A stretch of 64,000 bases of DNA from Valencia hispanica. Taxonomy: Eukaryota > Chordata > Actinopteri > Cyprinodontiformes > Valenciidae. Positions within the stretch are counted from its first letter, which is position 1; each line of letters starts with the position of its first letter. The notes beneath the pieces are model-generated. The model saw only the letters and a program-made list of their open reading frames with translations, made no database searches and had not been told where the DNA came from. Of this stretch, positions 1 to 11,700 are shown in pieces. The position numbers and the translations under genes are program-made. The stretch covers positions 32,120,798 to 32,184,797 of the forward strand of contig OY747705.1 of NCBI GenBank assembly GCA_963556495.2, in the 5' to 3' direction.

Positions 1-554
1 TGACATGCAGCTGAACTAAAAGGGAAATTGCAGAGCAGTTGTTCTGTGCTCTTAACCACTGTAGCTAACGGCTATGTTGTCAAGTAAATTGGTTTACAAT
101 CGCGTCATTCAGCCTTATCGTATATTGGACAACAAAGGACAGTTATCATTCTCAGCCCATTTCTGTTTGCTCTGTAATCATAAATAATGTAGTTTCGCAG
201 GATGCTGTACATCTCTACACCTTTGAAACCCTCATCTCCTCTCACATTATAGCCAAGATTACTACTTTTTATGTAGCCGGATTGTAATAATCTGGGTTGC
301 TCAGGATGTCGGCTGCTCAGTTAGCTCAATCATCCCATTGTTGTAGCACTAATGTGTTCGACTTCACACCCCCATGTGTCCAGACAACAGAATTAACATT
401 CTCTTAATCACTCCTGGCCTGTTTCTGGAAATATCCATGTGGTTTTCTGGCTGTAATAGTTCTCTTTGATATCTTTATCATAGAAAGCCATTATGCTGCT
501 GTGTTTAGAGCTGGCCTGGCCCAATAAAACTTAATAAAAAACACTTTAATGTAT

Positions 555-745
555 TTTATCAGGATATGTGATAGACTTTTTCAAAGTAGTGCATAATTGT
601 GAAGACATATACAGCAAAAAGTCCCATGAAGACATGTAGACACTCCCCCCAACTGTGAAACATGGGGGTGGCAGCATGATACTGTGGGAATCTTTTCCTC
701 AGCATCGTCAGGCACTGTATTTCTGTTTATACCAACATTCACATC
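555..745 (+). mobile_element. Tc1-like transposon remnant
   Basis: The phrase 'aaagtagtgcataattgtga' at about 585-604 and a stretch at about 651-690 meaning 'gtgaaacatggtggtggcagcatgatgctgtgg' in family consensus (here diverged) are hallmarks of teleost Tc1 transposase DNA. The second encodes the GGSxMxWG region on the + strand. Reading frames are destroyed and both ends are missing. Confidence 0.6.
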
Positions 746-3108
746 CATGCAATTTTGAAATCTACTGTGAGGTGCTGGTTATATTTATTTGTGCAACAGA
801 AAGAAAGAGCGAAGCAGGGACATAATCTCTTTTTGTCTGTCAGGCTGCTGTCTGTCACTGACAGAGATGTTGTGAAGCTTTAGATTTAAATGCTAAATAC
901 AATGAAATGGTATGCACAAAAAGCAAATGAAAACATGGATTTTTGTTAAGGTTTGAAGTACCTTGCCGGAAAAGAGCTCGATATATAGCCACAAATGTAG
1001 CAACCCTTTGGCTTTTCTATAATCGTTATTTCCTCTTGATCTGAGACGGGCCTAAACATTTTGGTTTATCCTGCTTACAGATGCTACAGTAGGTCTGTCT
1101 TAGTCAGCCGACAGCTTGGGAAGACAAAAGGGACTGCAATCTCTGATGCACCAAAACAAAAATGATCGAGCCCAGCCACTCTTGTGATGGCTTAGCCACA
1201 GATGGCCCACTTAACAGTGTGAAAGGCCAGGACTTGCTGCTTGTGCAATAAGATTTTGGTTGACCTGTGGATCCCCGGATCACTATATTCCAGGGTTTTC
1301 TTTCTTTATTAGTATATTTTGTTGTTCTCTCTCCAGGTTATGTTTATGTGTCTTTTTTTTACTTGCTTCAAAACCAACTGCCGTTCAGAAAGATCAAGAA
1401 AAAAAGCCGAGATGAGACTTTACCCTACATATAGAAGTTGTAATAATATATGAAAACAGTGCTGAAGTATGTAAACTGTAATGATTTTCTTCTGTTCAGC
1501 ACAATAAATGTTTAGTCTTTCTCAAAGTTAGCTGGACAGTGCTCAACATCACAGTTATCCAGTGTGATCTGACTTAGTTTTTGTCAGGGCTTTAAGACGG
1601 AAGTGGAACCATCGAAGCTTTTGTTTGTTTTACAGACAAACATCCTGGCTTGAATAGGACTGAGATTAATTCCAGCTTGTTCTCTGTTGTACTTGTAGTC
1701 CATTTAATATAGCTCATAAACTGTATCTGTGCATATTGATTTGAGACTATACCAACCTACATGTTTTTGCCTCCTGACAAATTTGTCTCCCTGAGTTTGA
1801 TTTGTGTTTGAAGTAGGAAGCAAAGTGGGTCTCAAAAATAGATCATGTGTCTTGCTGAAAACAGCTATTTCTGTCCTCAGTTACTTTTTTACTGGCAGTT
1901 GTGTTTTCTGCTTTAAGATCTGGTTTAAAGGGCAATGATGTTGAGTGTTGTATGATTGGGAGCAGTTTTTCCTTGGGAGTGTCTGGCTGTAATGCTTTCT
2001 GCAGCTGAAATAAACAACCAGGCTACACCACAGCTGTCTACTGAAAAGCTGAGGTAGAAAAAGTCATGCTCCAGCAAATTAAAAACTCAAGCAATGTTTT
2101 TGAAATGCTGCCGCTTAGACTCAAAAGCCCTTCTCACGCAGCACTTTGAGGAAGCTTGATGCGTATGTGTTGCACATTAGTGTCTTTTGGGGGGGGGGGC
2201 GTGGTATGGTTTCAGACTGTTCATTTTGGAGGCCATAATGTAGGATTTGCATGCATATGTGAAATAGGGACTCCACAGTTGGTAGTAGGGGTATGCCATC
2301 TTGGGCATCTCAAAATTTCGATTCAATTACGAGTCGGGTGCTACTATTTTATTTTACTCCATTTTACTCCATTTGGGGTTTTTTCTTCATTTCTTCCATG
2401 GCTTTTAAATCCATCCAGTTTCCATTATTTTAAGTATCCAAACCAATTGATGTCCTGTCTTTTATTCATTTGAAACCACAAATCAAACCAACACACATGT
2501 CCCAAAAAAATGTCATATTCATATCAAGGTCATATTTTCAATGAAAGCTGAAGGAAATGTGTGTTGGCAATTTAATTATAATATAGGGTGACCCTATTTT
2601 GTTTTCCATAAAATAACTTGGAACTTGGTTTAATCCTTAAACACATCAGTCATGCTCTGTTTAGTTAAAGAAGACTTTTAACTAACATATAATTTGTTCC
2701 TGCTCTATGTGGTTAAAAAGAAAAATTAAATAAACTTCAGATCAGCTTTTACAAGTCAACCATTACAGAAATACCTTAAAATCTAAAAAGAAATGATTAA
2801 TCTTCTGTATTAGAAAATAAAACTATAACAATAAAAGCTCCCTTTTTAAGTCATAAAGGACAAACATAACACAAAAATCTGAAATTATATTCTGAGAAAA
2901 TAAGTATTATATTATATTCTATTCAAAGTAATAGAAAATAAAAAGCTGCATTCTCCCAAAGATACTTAAAGTGTATACTTTGGTCTTTGTTTTTTTTCTC
3001 TGTTAATTTAATACATGAACTCTAACTTTGCACAGCGTTTTCATAGTTTTTTCGTCAGTTTTACCAAAGGGATGTTTTTCCACCTGTGATACACAGAAAC
3101 AAAAGTCC
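746..3108. other. Intronic sequence, nothing recognised
   Basis: AT-rich intronic DNA. It contains a run of ten G around 2188-2199 and poly-T patches. The 105-codon ORF at 2156-2473 (+) crosses the G-run, has biased composition and no recognisable motif, and is not supported as a gene. A short stretch at about 3118-3180 resembles the tail of a tRNA-derived SINE ('gtttgcatgttctccctgtg') but is too short to call firmly. Confidence 0.5.
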
Positions 3109-3351
3109 TGTGTTTGAATCGCGGCCTGGGGTCTTCATGCACACAGTTTGCATGTTCTCCCTGTGCATAAGTGGGTTCAGTGTGTGAAAATGGAAAGTAT
3201 TTTTAAGTGTTTTGGGAATTGTCCTTTATAACTGTATAATGTTCAAATAAGGCTTTGATCAGTAAATACTATTTTCTGACCAAATAATCTCTGAACCAAG
3301 AATTAAAATGAGATTTTGTTCGTGTTTACAGACAGTTAAGCAAGGCAGGGC

Positions 3352-3880
3352 TATTTTATTTATATAGTACACTTTCAACAAGTTAATTCAAGATGCTTTA
3401 TATGATTAGGGGATAAAGTAAAAATAGCAATAAAGCATAAAACACACACAGAGCATATGACATGTAAAAACATTACACGAATTTAGGATAAAGTAAAAAC
3501 AGTATTAAAGCATGAGGCATACACAAAACAAATGATACATGAAAACATTACTCAAAGGCAGCTCTGAACAGATACGTTTTTAGTTGTGATTTAAAAGAAC
3601 TCAGTGTTTCAGCAGCTTTGTGGTTGTCTGGAACTTTGTTTCAGATTAGAGGAGCATAGAAACTGAAAGCTGCTTCCCTGATTTTGGTTTTAGTTGTAGG
3701 GATGTTGAGTAGACTGGAATTAGAGGACCTGAGCGGTCTGGAGGGTTGGTATAGTAACAGCAGATCTTCAACACACTTTGGCGCTAGGCCATTCAATGAT
3801 TTATAAACTAGTGAAAGTATTTTGAAGTCTATTCTCTGAGCTTCAGGGAGAGATGATTTCTGAGATTTCCACAAGGAAAT
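3352..3880 (-). mobile_element. L2/CR1-group LINE, 3' end fragment
   Basis: On the minus strand 3641-3874 encodes the C-terminal tail of a non-LTR reverse transcriptase, with the pattern R-I-D-F-K-I-L-x-L-V-Y-K-S-L-N-G-L-A-P-K followed by P-S-R-P-L-R-S-S and E-A-A-F-S-F-Y-A-P. Its 3' end (about 3352-3420 on the + strand) matches the fragment at 47570-47695, sharing 'cctaatcatgtaaag' and 'caaataaaattgcc' types of sequence. This family differs from the L2 copy at 14735-16842. It is 5'-truncated and not functional. Confidence 0.75.
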
Positions 3881-4144
3881 TATCTACCAGCTTGTTTACT
3901 GAGTTGGAGTTGGGAGATGAGAGGGATGTGGTGGAAGGGTAAATACGTTTAAAGGTTTCAACTGAACTGCCCCCGAGAAAACTGTTTTTACAGTGGTCTC
4001 ACTGTGGCTAGATAGTTTAGCAGAGATGGTACTTTCAAAGAAAATACAGAAATGGTCAGCTGCTGAAAAGCGAAGCGCTGCAATATTTAAAGCATCACTT
4101 TGTATGTTAGTTCCAGCCAATTTCTGCTTCTTCACGTATCATAA
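3881..4144. other. Intronic segment of unknown origin between LINE and Harbinger fragments
   Basis: ORFs on both strands (3896-4135 minus, 3993-4211 plus) overlap each other and show no recognisable domain. The segment may be the inner part of the LINE copy to its left, since the minus-strand reading continues from it, but I cannot confirm this. Confidence 0.35.
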
Positions 4145-4664
4145 GGTGTTTTCAAAAGACACACCGTGGCGGCATATTAGGGCAATATTCACAGCACGGT
4201 GTGTCTTTTGAATGCACCGTTGCGACATGGCTAGGCGCCAATATTGCAGCATTCGTTCCGGCTAGCTTGATAGTAATATTACCGCAATATTGCTGCAACG
4301 CTGGACTTATGAATGAAGATCACACCTTGACGCAACAGAGGGTGATGTCATGATAATGTCTGGAATGTGCAAGTAAAATGCAAGTACACTTGGGGAGTTC
4401 ATTTAGCATTTGTAAACTGTATCAGCTGAGATGGCAAACTGGAGTGATGCAGAGTTCAGGGAGCTTCTGGCCTTTAGAGCTGAAGATCAGATTGCCAGAC
4501 AGTTCACGGGGACTGTGAAGGACGGCCACGTTTTAGAGCGGCTCACAAAAAGACTTGAGGAGCGGGGCTTCAATCGGGATAAAAATAGGTTGCCGCCACA
4601 GGCTGACCACTTATGAATGACCAAAAGGCTCACTGATGGCGCCATTGTCTTTTGAAAAAGCCCA
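4145..4664 (+). mobile_element. PIF/Harbinger-like element with terminal and internal inverted repeats
   Basis: Both ends carry a TTTTCAAAAGAC-type terminus: on the left 'gttttcaaaagacac' from about 4148, and on the right 'tgtcttttgaaaaa' at about 4647-4660, its inverse. The left end also folds into a hairpin: 4153-4168 (CAAAAGACACACCGTG) is the exact inverse of 4195-4210, with a 26-nt loop, and pairing extends to 4145/4218 with two mismatches. Inside lies an ORF with a Myb/SANT-like domain (4431-4616). No transposase gene remains, so this is a deleted, non-autonomous copy. A relative sits at 47990-48262 in the other orientation. Confidence 0.65.
4431..4616 (+). pseudogene. Myb/SANT-like domain fragment of a Harbinger accessory protein
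   Basis: The 61-codon reading frame starts M-A-N-W-S-D-A-E-F-R-E-L-L and continues with F-T-G-T-V-K-D-G-H-V and L-E-E-R-G-F-N-R-D. The spaced W, the LL, the G-T-V-K-D-G turn and the GFxR end are typical of the trihelix Myb/SANT-like DNA-binding domain that PIF/Harbinger elements encode beside their transposase. The expected third helix (Q-C-x-x-K-x-K-x-L-K) is missing and the frame closes soon after the GFNRD motif, so the domain is broken. It lies between the element's inverted termini, in an ANKRD13C intron, on the same strand as the gene. An exapted exon is possible but no splice support is visible. Confidence 0.6.
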
Positions 4665-4666
4665 TA

Positions 4667-5096
4667 TAGAGATGCACCAATCAGGCCTTTTTGGCCAATT
4701 CCTATTTCCAAAATTATTTGAGATCTGTGCTACTAATGCTGATTCATAATGTTTCTGTAAGCACTGTGACACACAAAGAAAAACAAATGTGTGGCAGGTT
4801 CTACAATAGAGGTGGTTTAGAAACCAACAGTAATGTAGAAATTATTTGTTTTTCCCCATTTATGCATCAGACCATATGTTCCTAATCATTATTTATCTTT
4901 TATCTTTAAAAAAATATTTAAAAAATTTCATCTAACCAGATGCTGTTGTTAGATGCATTTAAAGATCAAAAATTGTGTTTGCATTTAGTTTTGATCCATT
5001 TAATGATCAGGAAAAAAATTTATTCGTCCCGCCGATCAGTGATCAAAGCTGATCAAGTCAGTTCTAACTTCTCGTTTGTTAATTGGTGCATCTATA
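4667..5096. mobile_element. Short MITE with TAGAGATGCACCAAT termini
   Basis: The left end 'tagagatgcaccaat' (4667-4681) is repeated in inverse at the right end ('attggtgcatctata', 5082-5096). The inside is AT-rich without a coding frame. 'TAGGGATGCACC' termini are typical of a teleost hAT-type MITE family; 36313-36502 has the same kind of end. No clear 8-bp target duplication could be read. Confidence 0.6.
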
Positions 5097-5304
5097 GAGT
5101 CATAGCAAACATCCCCATGCTACTTATACGTATTCTATAATTAATAACTCCATGCAGTCAGTTTCCTTTCCTAGACAACTCTTCCATCAAAACTGAATTT
5201 GACTGCATTGTATTATAACTAGAACTAAATTGGAATGTTTACAATTGAATTTGAATATGGTTAAATTATATTGAATAGTTTTGAATACATATTTCTTGAT
5301 ATAA

Positions 5305-5660
5305 ATTAATTCAATTCAATTCAGTTTATTTATATAGCGCCAATTCACAACAGATGTCATCTCAAGGCACTTAACAAGAAGTTATTTCAATACATTTATA
5401 CAAACATTCCAATCAGTTAAAAAGTTTCCTATTTAAGGAATCCCAGCAGATTGCGTCAGTCATTGGCACGAGGTTGGGCAGATTTCCAACCACAGCAATC
5501 CTTCAGCAATCCCTCATACTGAGCAAGCATGTAGCGACAGTGGAGAGGAAAAACTCCCCTTTAACAGGAAGAAACCTCCAACAGAACCTGGCTCAGTAGG
5601 AGCGGTCATCTGCCACGACCGTCTGGGGGTTTGAGAAGACAGAGCAGAGAAACAGAAGGA
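5305..5660 (-). repeat. Dispersed teleost repeat with ATTCA-type tail
   Basis: It starts with an 'attcaattcaattc' microtail and 'agtttatttatatagcgccaa' and runs into a GC-rich block around 5520-5640 containing 'gtagcgacagtggagaggaa' and 'aacaggaagaaacctccaac'. I recognise this layout as a repeat abundant in percomorph genomes, oriented with its 3' tail to the left. Whether it is a LINE 3' end or a SINE cannot be settled here. No coding capacity is visible. Confidence 0.55.
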
Positions 5661-8600
5661 ACAGAAGATCTGGTATAAGAGTAATTTCTATGTTACAGAA
5701 AGTAAAAAGTAAAAAATTACAGCTGTTTGTTTTGTGAGGTGCCTTGAATGGCATTTTTTGTGAACTGGAGCTGTATCGGGAAACTGAAATCACTTGTTAA
5801 AGCACAGCTGCATTGTTTTTTTTTTTTTGCTTTTATATACATTTTTACTACATGAAGAGCTTCAGCCGCTACTTGTAGAAAAGCTTCCACAGAGGCACCT
5901 ACATGACATACGCTATCCAGCGAGTAACTGTTTCTTTTTAGGTACTTTGAGACTTTCCAGAAGCAGTTTTGTTATTAGTTCCAAAGACTAATTAAATTGT
6001 TGCACTTTCCAGTGATGGGAAATGTCTCTTTTCATTAGAAGGTAGCAGTGAAACACCTACGGTTAATTACTTAATTAATGCCAGGAAAGTGTCTCTATGT
6101 CTACAGGATGAAGAGTCAATTTGTTACAGTGTTGCGATGGTTTGGGTCCGTTTCTCAGCCTATGGTGGCCAGATGGTGAGGTTCTTCTCCTCTCCTTGTC
6201 GAAGTGAGAGGTGTTGAGGATCAAGTGGAGCCAGTGCTTGTCAGCGTTCATTAAGCCAGTCCACAAATATCCCCACATCGTGCGGTTGTATCAGATTCAG
6301 TTGACACGTGTCTTCATGGGTGTCAATGTCTGTGGAAGCCTTTGCTCCAGTTTGGCCCAATTTTCCCTCTGAATCTGTACTGCTGCATGGGGAACTCCCG
6401 TGAAGCAATAACAACAACCTGTTTGTAACGTTGACTTGCCACCAACACATCTGAGCCACTTTCATAGATAGGTCAGGTTAATGATGATCCTGTACTTGTC
6501 TAGAAAATATATTTTTCGTCTGTTTTAAAAGTAGGACGCTTTGGCTGTCACAGACAAAATAAGTACTCTATTTATGAAGTGTTTCCAGAGCTGTAACTGG
6601 TACCGTGATGTGGGCATCTATTCCCCTCCTGGCTTCATCACCACAACTATGTCATGAGCAACAGATGGCCTTACTCTCTCCACTGAATATGAAATAGCAC
6701 TTACATAAACACACGATAGTCAGATGTGAATCCTTCTTTTTCCTGAGGGGGCTAGGAAAGTTGGCCTATTTCTCAGAAAGAAAACCCACATTGTTAATCT
6801 GTACCCTGTTTCATTGTCAGCCATATTCATGGAGAAACTATTATTTTAGTTATGTGTTCTTCCATGCCCACTATATTTACCCATGGTCGCCGTCTGCCGC
6901 CAACCCTCACATCATATCTGGCAAATGGATGTTTCATACTAGGGCTGCACAATATGTCATTAATATGTCATCTTCTCTACATCCTTGTGTACAATATTAT
7001 TGTGAAGGACTATGTGGAATGCCAAGGTTGTGGGCTAATACATTTCAGGTGTTATGAGTTAAGTGTTAGAGGCACAGGTGAGAAAAATTTGGATTTACCG
7101 CACCTCATATCATCATTACAGTTTATACCAATAATACTGCCATCACGTAATTTGTTGATGTTGTGCAGCCATGTTTCAAAACTTGCTTTTATAACTGATT
7201 AGGATTTAAAGTCATTTTGTATAATCTGCCATGAGCCAGTTACTGGTGTCGAGGTATATTAAGGTTTTAAAAATGTATAGCTTTAAAACCTGTAAAATGT
7301 TCCAATATTTGGAGTCGCTGTGTGGTGTGTTAAATACCACAACATTGGCCCGTAGGGTGGGTGCTTGACGAGGGCGCCATTAATGCAAGAACTAGCACCG
7401 CCTCACTTGTTGCTGTGCACCATCGGTCAGCTCTCTGAAGGATGGTTCCTCCACATTTCCGTCGCTTGCGACAAAGTGAAATTTGGTTGTGGGGAAATAT
7501 TCCCAGCAGTACATAACATAGCGTGGAAACTTAACAAGCGTCATCCATCACTCTTCTTAAGAGAACAAACAAACTACAGATTGGAATTTGAAAACGGCAT
7601 ATCTGTGAAGCAGGGAGCTGCAGGCTCTACCAGAGCAGATATCAACCAGCAAATATGACACGGTTATAAAAAAAAAAAGACTAGCTAATTTTTAGTCAAA
7701 GTTACTATAAATAACTGTTAAATATAACAATATCTACTGTATATCTGTTATAATTGGTATGATTAGGTTTTTTGCAGCATCTGGACATTTTTTTGCTTAT
7801 CCATTTTAAATATAAATGATTTCATCATGTTATGCGTAGTTTAAAATGTTTTGTGAGTACTTTGATAGAGTAAAGCCTCAGTATTTTTACTTGGAAGTTA
7901 TCAGCCAATGAGAATCTCAGACTGACCCATGACTAATCTGCTCATACTCTGCTGTATTGAAATGCAGTTGTTTGACTCCAACATCTGGAGGTTATTTTGG
8001 TTTGATCCAGAGCCATAATATCTGATAATGTCAACTGTCCTTTGCAGAAGTTTGCATCAATTGGAAATAGGGTGCAATATAAAGTTGTTATAAAATGATA
8101 TGCTAATAAATAAAATGATATGTAAGGTTTAAGAATTTCATGACTATCTTTATATCTATATCTCTTTTGTAACTACCAAGAGAAAAAACTAATATGCAAT
8201 GGTTAAGTATGTGTCTACAAAATGGCGTCCATGTCATATATAGTGTGGGTATCCTATGGAAGGAGGTTAGGACAAAATGGCAACAAACAGATATGAAATG
8301 TGGTTAGAAATTAGGTTTATTCTAAAGCAAATCAAGGAAAAGTTAGACTGCAGACAATTTCAAATTATTTTTTGGGTAGTCTAGAGAGAGTTGAGACATA
8401 AAAGTGGGTTTTTAACCAAGTGTTATGGCTGATTTTGAGGACGTATTAAAAAGCACGATTTCCTTCTGCCAAAACAACAGCAGCATAGCAGAGTGCATAG
8501 AAGACATGCTTAGAGATTGTGAAGTGGGACTCCATTAAAGAAGAATATTAACAAGTCAAGAGTTCTCTTTTTTTGAAGCTGATTGCATGCCATCCAGTAC

Positions 8601-8711
8601 TCTTTTCTATGTGATAAAAAAAAATAACGTTTAAAAGGCAGTGCTTTCTGTACAGGGAGAGAAAGCTTCTTCAGAGTTAAAGCTTCTTTTTGTCTCTTTC
8701 CTCTCCCACAG
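5661..8711. other. Intronic sequence with weak repeat traces
   Basis: AT-rich DNA. 'tagggctgcacaatat' near 6941 and 'ttaaggttttaaaaatgtatagctttaaaacc' type sequence near 7260 resemble widespread teleost MITE fragments. The minus-strand frames around 6075-6465 and the plus-strand frame 7365-7658 have no recognisable motif or splice setting and are not called. Confidence 0.4.
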
Positions 8712-8797
8712 TCACAGCATTGCTGAGGAAGTTGAAGCAGCAGTCCAGGGAGAGTGTAGAGGACAAGAGGCCCAAACTGCTGAAAGCCCTCAAAGAG
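8712..8797 (+). CDS. ANKRD13C: ANKRD13C exon (TALLRKLK...LKALKE)
   Basis: The acceptor is 'ctctcccacag' and the donor 'gtatgt'. It enters with two bases of a split codon and ends in phase 0. It encodes TALLRKLKQQ followed by SRESVEDKRPKLLKALKE, just after the last ankyrin repeat in the human protein. Confidence 0.93.
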
Positions 8798-11700
8798 GTA
8801 TGTAGTCCTTGGAAGTGTTTTTCCTGGCAACCTAAGATGTAGCTGTTTTGTGGCAATAAAATTTTTCTATGCAGCTAGTTTCAGTTTTTCTTTTAACTTT
8901 GATTGTTAATTTTAGTTAGTTTCTAAATGCATAGGCATAACAGATTTTCAGGCCTCTATACATCAGCAAAACCAAATGTTTACACACACTGTAAAAAAAA
9001 ACGTAACATTTTCTCTGAATATCTGAGAATAAACCTGACTAAACATTTCCTGTTTTAGGACAAAGGATAAACGAAATTATTTCTATGTGCCAGAGTATTT
9101 AGGGAATTTTTATTATATATTTTTTATTACTGTCTTCAAAATCAGAAGTTTACACACATTTCCATAATATTCCTCCTGGCAGTACAGATGTATCTGAGCC
9201 AGACATGTAAGCCGCCTTGCTCACTAACACCTTTCAACTCCGCTGACAGATATTCTCTCTGATCTCACATCATTACAAAATAACAAATTCAGGCCAAACA
9301 GACACAAATTTCCAAATCTCTTGTTTTCCACATCATAAAACTTTTTAAGTTACACGTTACGTTATACAGAAAAGTGCAAAGTACTTCCAGAAACAATATC
9401 TAATATTTGTATCTAATTTGACTCCCAAATGATGCAGCAAGCCCAACACAGAGAAACTAACATAAGAACAATGAAGCTGGTTTACAACCAGAAGGATCAG
9501 GCCTTTGGTTAAAACGTGTTTGTTCTTTAATTATTGAAGTAACTCAAGGTGTGTAGAGTAACTAGATATTGTACTTATGAGCAGCATTACTTCAAATTAA
9601 AAATGCTCAAGTAGAGATGAAAAGTATAGGGAATTAAATCTAGGCTACTCCTAGAAGTACATTTTTAGAAACTAGTTACTACCCACCTCTGATTAGACAT
9701 AATGAGATTCTCCAGTAATGGTGAAGCATGGTAATATTTTCCATATCCTTATCTCTTGGGGATGATTAAGACTTCATTTATGACAGATAGACTGAGTCAG
9801 TTAGGAGTCAGCCTCATTCACAACATCATGCTGCTGTAAATGCTCAGTCGATTACTCAACAGTTAATAATACAAAGCTCAAGATTGTCCCCAGTCATTGC
9901 ACTTTTTATTCCTGTTTGAGTAATATTTGTTTAGAATTACAGTTCCAGTTATTTAATGAATCTGGAACCATTAAACATTTATTTTGTTGTACATTTTGTT
10001 TTGTCTAATTCCAAATCTTTATCTACAGCTTGGAGACTTTTACTTGGAGCTTCACTGGGACTTCCAGAGTTGGGGTAAGTTAAACACCAATTCTGTTGTC
10101 CCAAAACAAAATTATTAAAATCCTTTTGTCATGTTTCAACCTCAAACCTCAGTGTATTTTACTGGGTTTTAACTGATGGGCGGACACAGAGTAGTGCATA
10201 GTTGTAAAATGAAAAAAAAAGAAGATATTTTATTTGATCTTATTATTTTTTTTAACAAATAAAAATCTGTATAGTGGTCTGCATTATTTGTATTTGCCTT
10301 CAGAAATCACACACTAAGTAAAGTCTGTCTGTCTATAGTAGTAAACACAAAGCAATGGATTCAGTTGGTTTATCAGTTCAGTGACTTCCTGCCAATGCTA
10401 TTTGGAGACTGACCAGTGGTCACATCCTGAACACTCCTCCATCTGAACATAAACTGACACAGCTTCCTTAAACTTGTTACTCACTGAATCTGTAATTTGT
10501 AGCATTATTAATGCTGAATCTCAGATAAAAGTCACATGAAGTATGGCTTGTACGGAAAATGTTTATTCTGGCCAAAGAGTTTAACTGTTAAGTGTCTTCG
10601 GTTTTGTGGAGCGATGAAATGGCAGGAAACGAACTGAATGTGTTTGGGTCATAAAATATTAAGGTGTAGAAGAGTATGTCATTGCAGCTGTGTAGAACAC
10701 CAGCCACACATTTATATTCTTTAAAATGCATTTTGGATGCCGTTCAGATGTTTCACATGTGCCCTCTGCGTCTTTTCCTGTTGCAGTACCTTTGCTGTCC
10801 AGAATCCTCCCATCAGATGCATGTAAGATTTACAAGCAAGGCATCAACATCAGGTGAGACAAATGTTTTTTTTGTGAAGTGTAGTGATATTAACTTTAGA
10901 ACTTTGCTGTTTACCGCTCTCTATAGATCTACTTGTCTCAATTCCCCCTCTGCTTCCTGTTTGTGCTCGTCAACTCAGTTTTGTGAACTGGAGTGTAAAA
11001 TCAGGGCCTGCCTAGGAGGATAATGAGTGGCAAGGCCTCCGAGCACAGATCTGTAACTTCTGTCTTTCTGTCTGAGTCACAGACTTGTAGATGGAGAGTT
11101 ACTGTGCTGTTTAGCTCAGTCACTAAAAGTGCCAGCAGAAAGTTGTCAAACTGACACACGCTGACGCAGAGTCACAGCAATGAATCTTCAGTGGGAATTC
11201 ATATCACTTCATTGGCTTTTCGGGTAAAAACCTAATGCTGTTGGGCTAAAGCCTTCATAGCTGTGACATATGGTTACACCCTTATTAAAATCAAATCTCT
11301 TCATTTATTCAGAATATAAACAGGAGTCTCTACATTTTAGTGCCATAAACTATCACCTAAACCCATTTGAAGAATGAATTTGAGTTTTTCGTCTATGTGC
11401 TTTTCCCGTAAGAGCCAACCTTGATGTTGAGCTTCTCATTATCATCTGAAACTGCTCCTGGGTGTCTAATTTGGTATTCAAAATGCCCTCTCGTTATTAT
11501 GGAGATTTAGGAAGGGAAAAGACAGACTGAGAAGGTGAAAGGAGAGAGAGAAAAAAACATGTCACACCAAGTTAATTTGCATTCTACAGTTACAGCATGT
11601 CACGCTTTTCATACCTACTCATGGCATCCTCCACTGTACGGTGTCTGGTCTTCACATGAAGATCAGTTATTCTCTTTGCTGTCGCGCTTCGATTGAAAGC

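Larger units (their letters stand above)
1..8711 (+). other. ANKRD13C: ANKRD13C intron entering the window (5' part of gene lies upstream)
   Basis: No exon is recognisable before 8712. The first coding exon seen begins in mid-protein at a position that, in the human protein, follows the ankyrin repeats, so the whole left flank is read as one long intron on the + strand. It is AT-rich and contains the repeats listed separately at 555-745, 3352-3880, 4145-4664, 4667-5096 and 5305-5660. The short ORFs within 1-8711 lack any family resemblance or splice context. Confidence 0.75.

Noticed and set aside
2156..2473. 105-codon ORF (+)
   Set aside because: Crosses a ten-base G run, low-quality composition, no motif, inside a long intron.
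6075..6465. Adjacent minus-strand ORFs of 67 and 74 codons
   Set aside because: No recognised domain, no splice arrangement; could be an old element but not supportable.
7365..7658. 97-codon ORF (+) with fairly normal composition
   Set aside because: No recognised motif, in an intron, and not matching ANKRD13C; left uncalled.
1..8711. Upstream ANKRD13C ankyrin exons
   Set aside because: Searched by eye for the repeats (NTPLHLAV-type codons) and found none, so they are taken to lie outside the window.
8510..8830. 106-codon minus-strand ORF
   Set aside because: Antisense to an ANKRD13C exon and its flanks; the plus-strand exon has splice sites and homology.
9520..9690. Sequence resembling 'acttttactcaag' dispersed repeat, also at 40890-41260
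   Set aside because: Likely an old non-coding repeat shared by the two places, but boundaries and family could not be determined well enough to list.
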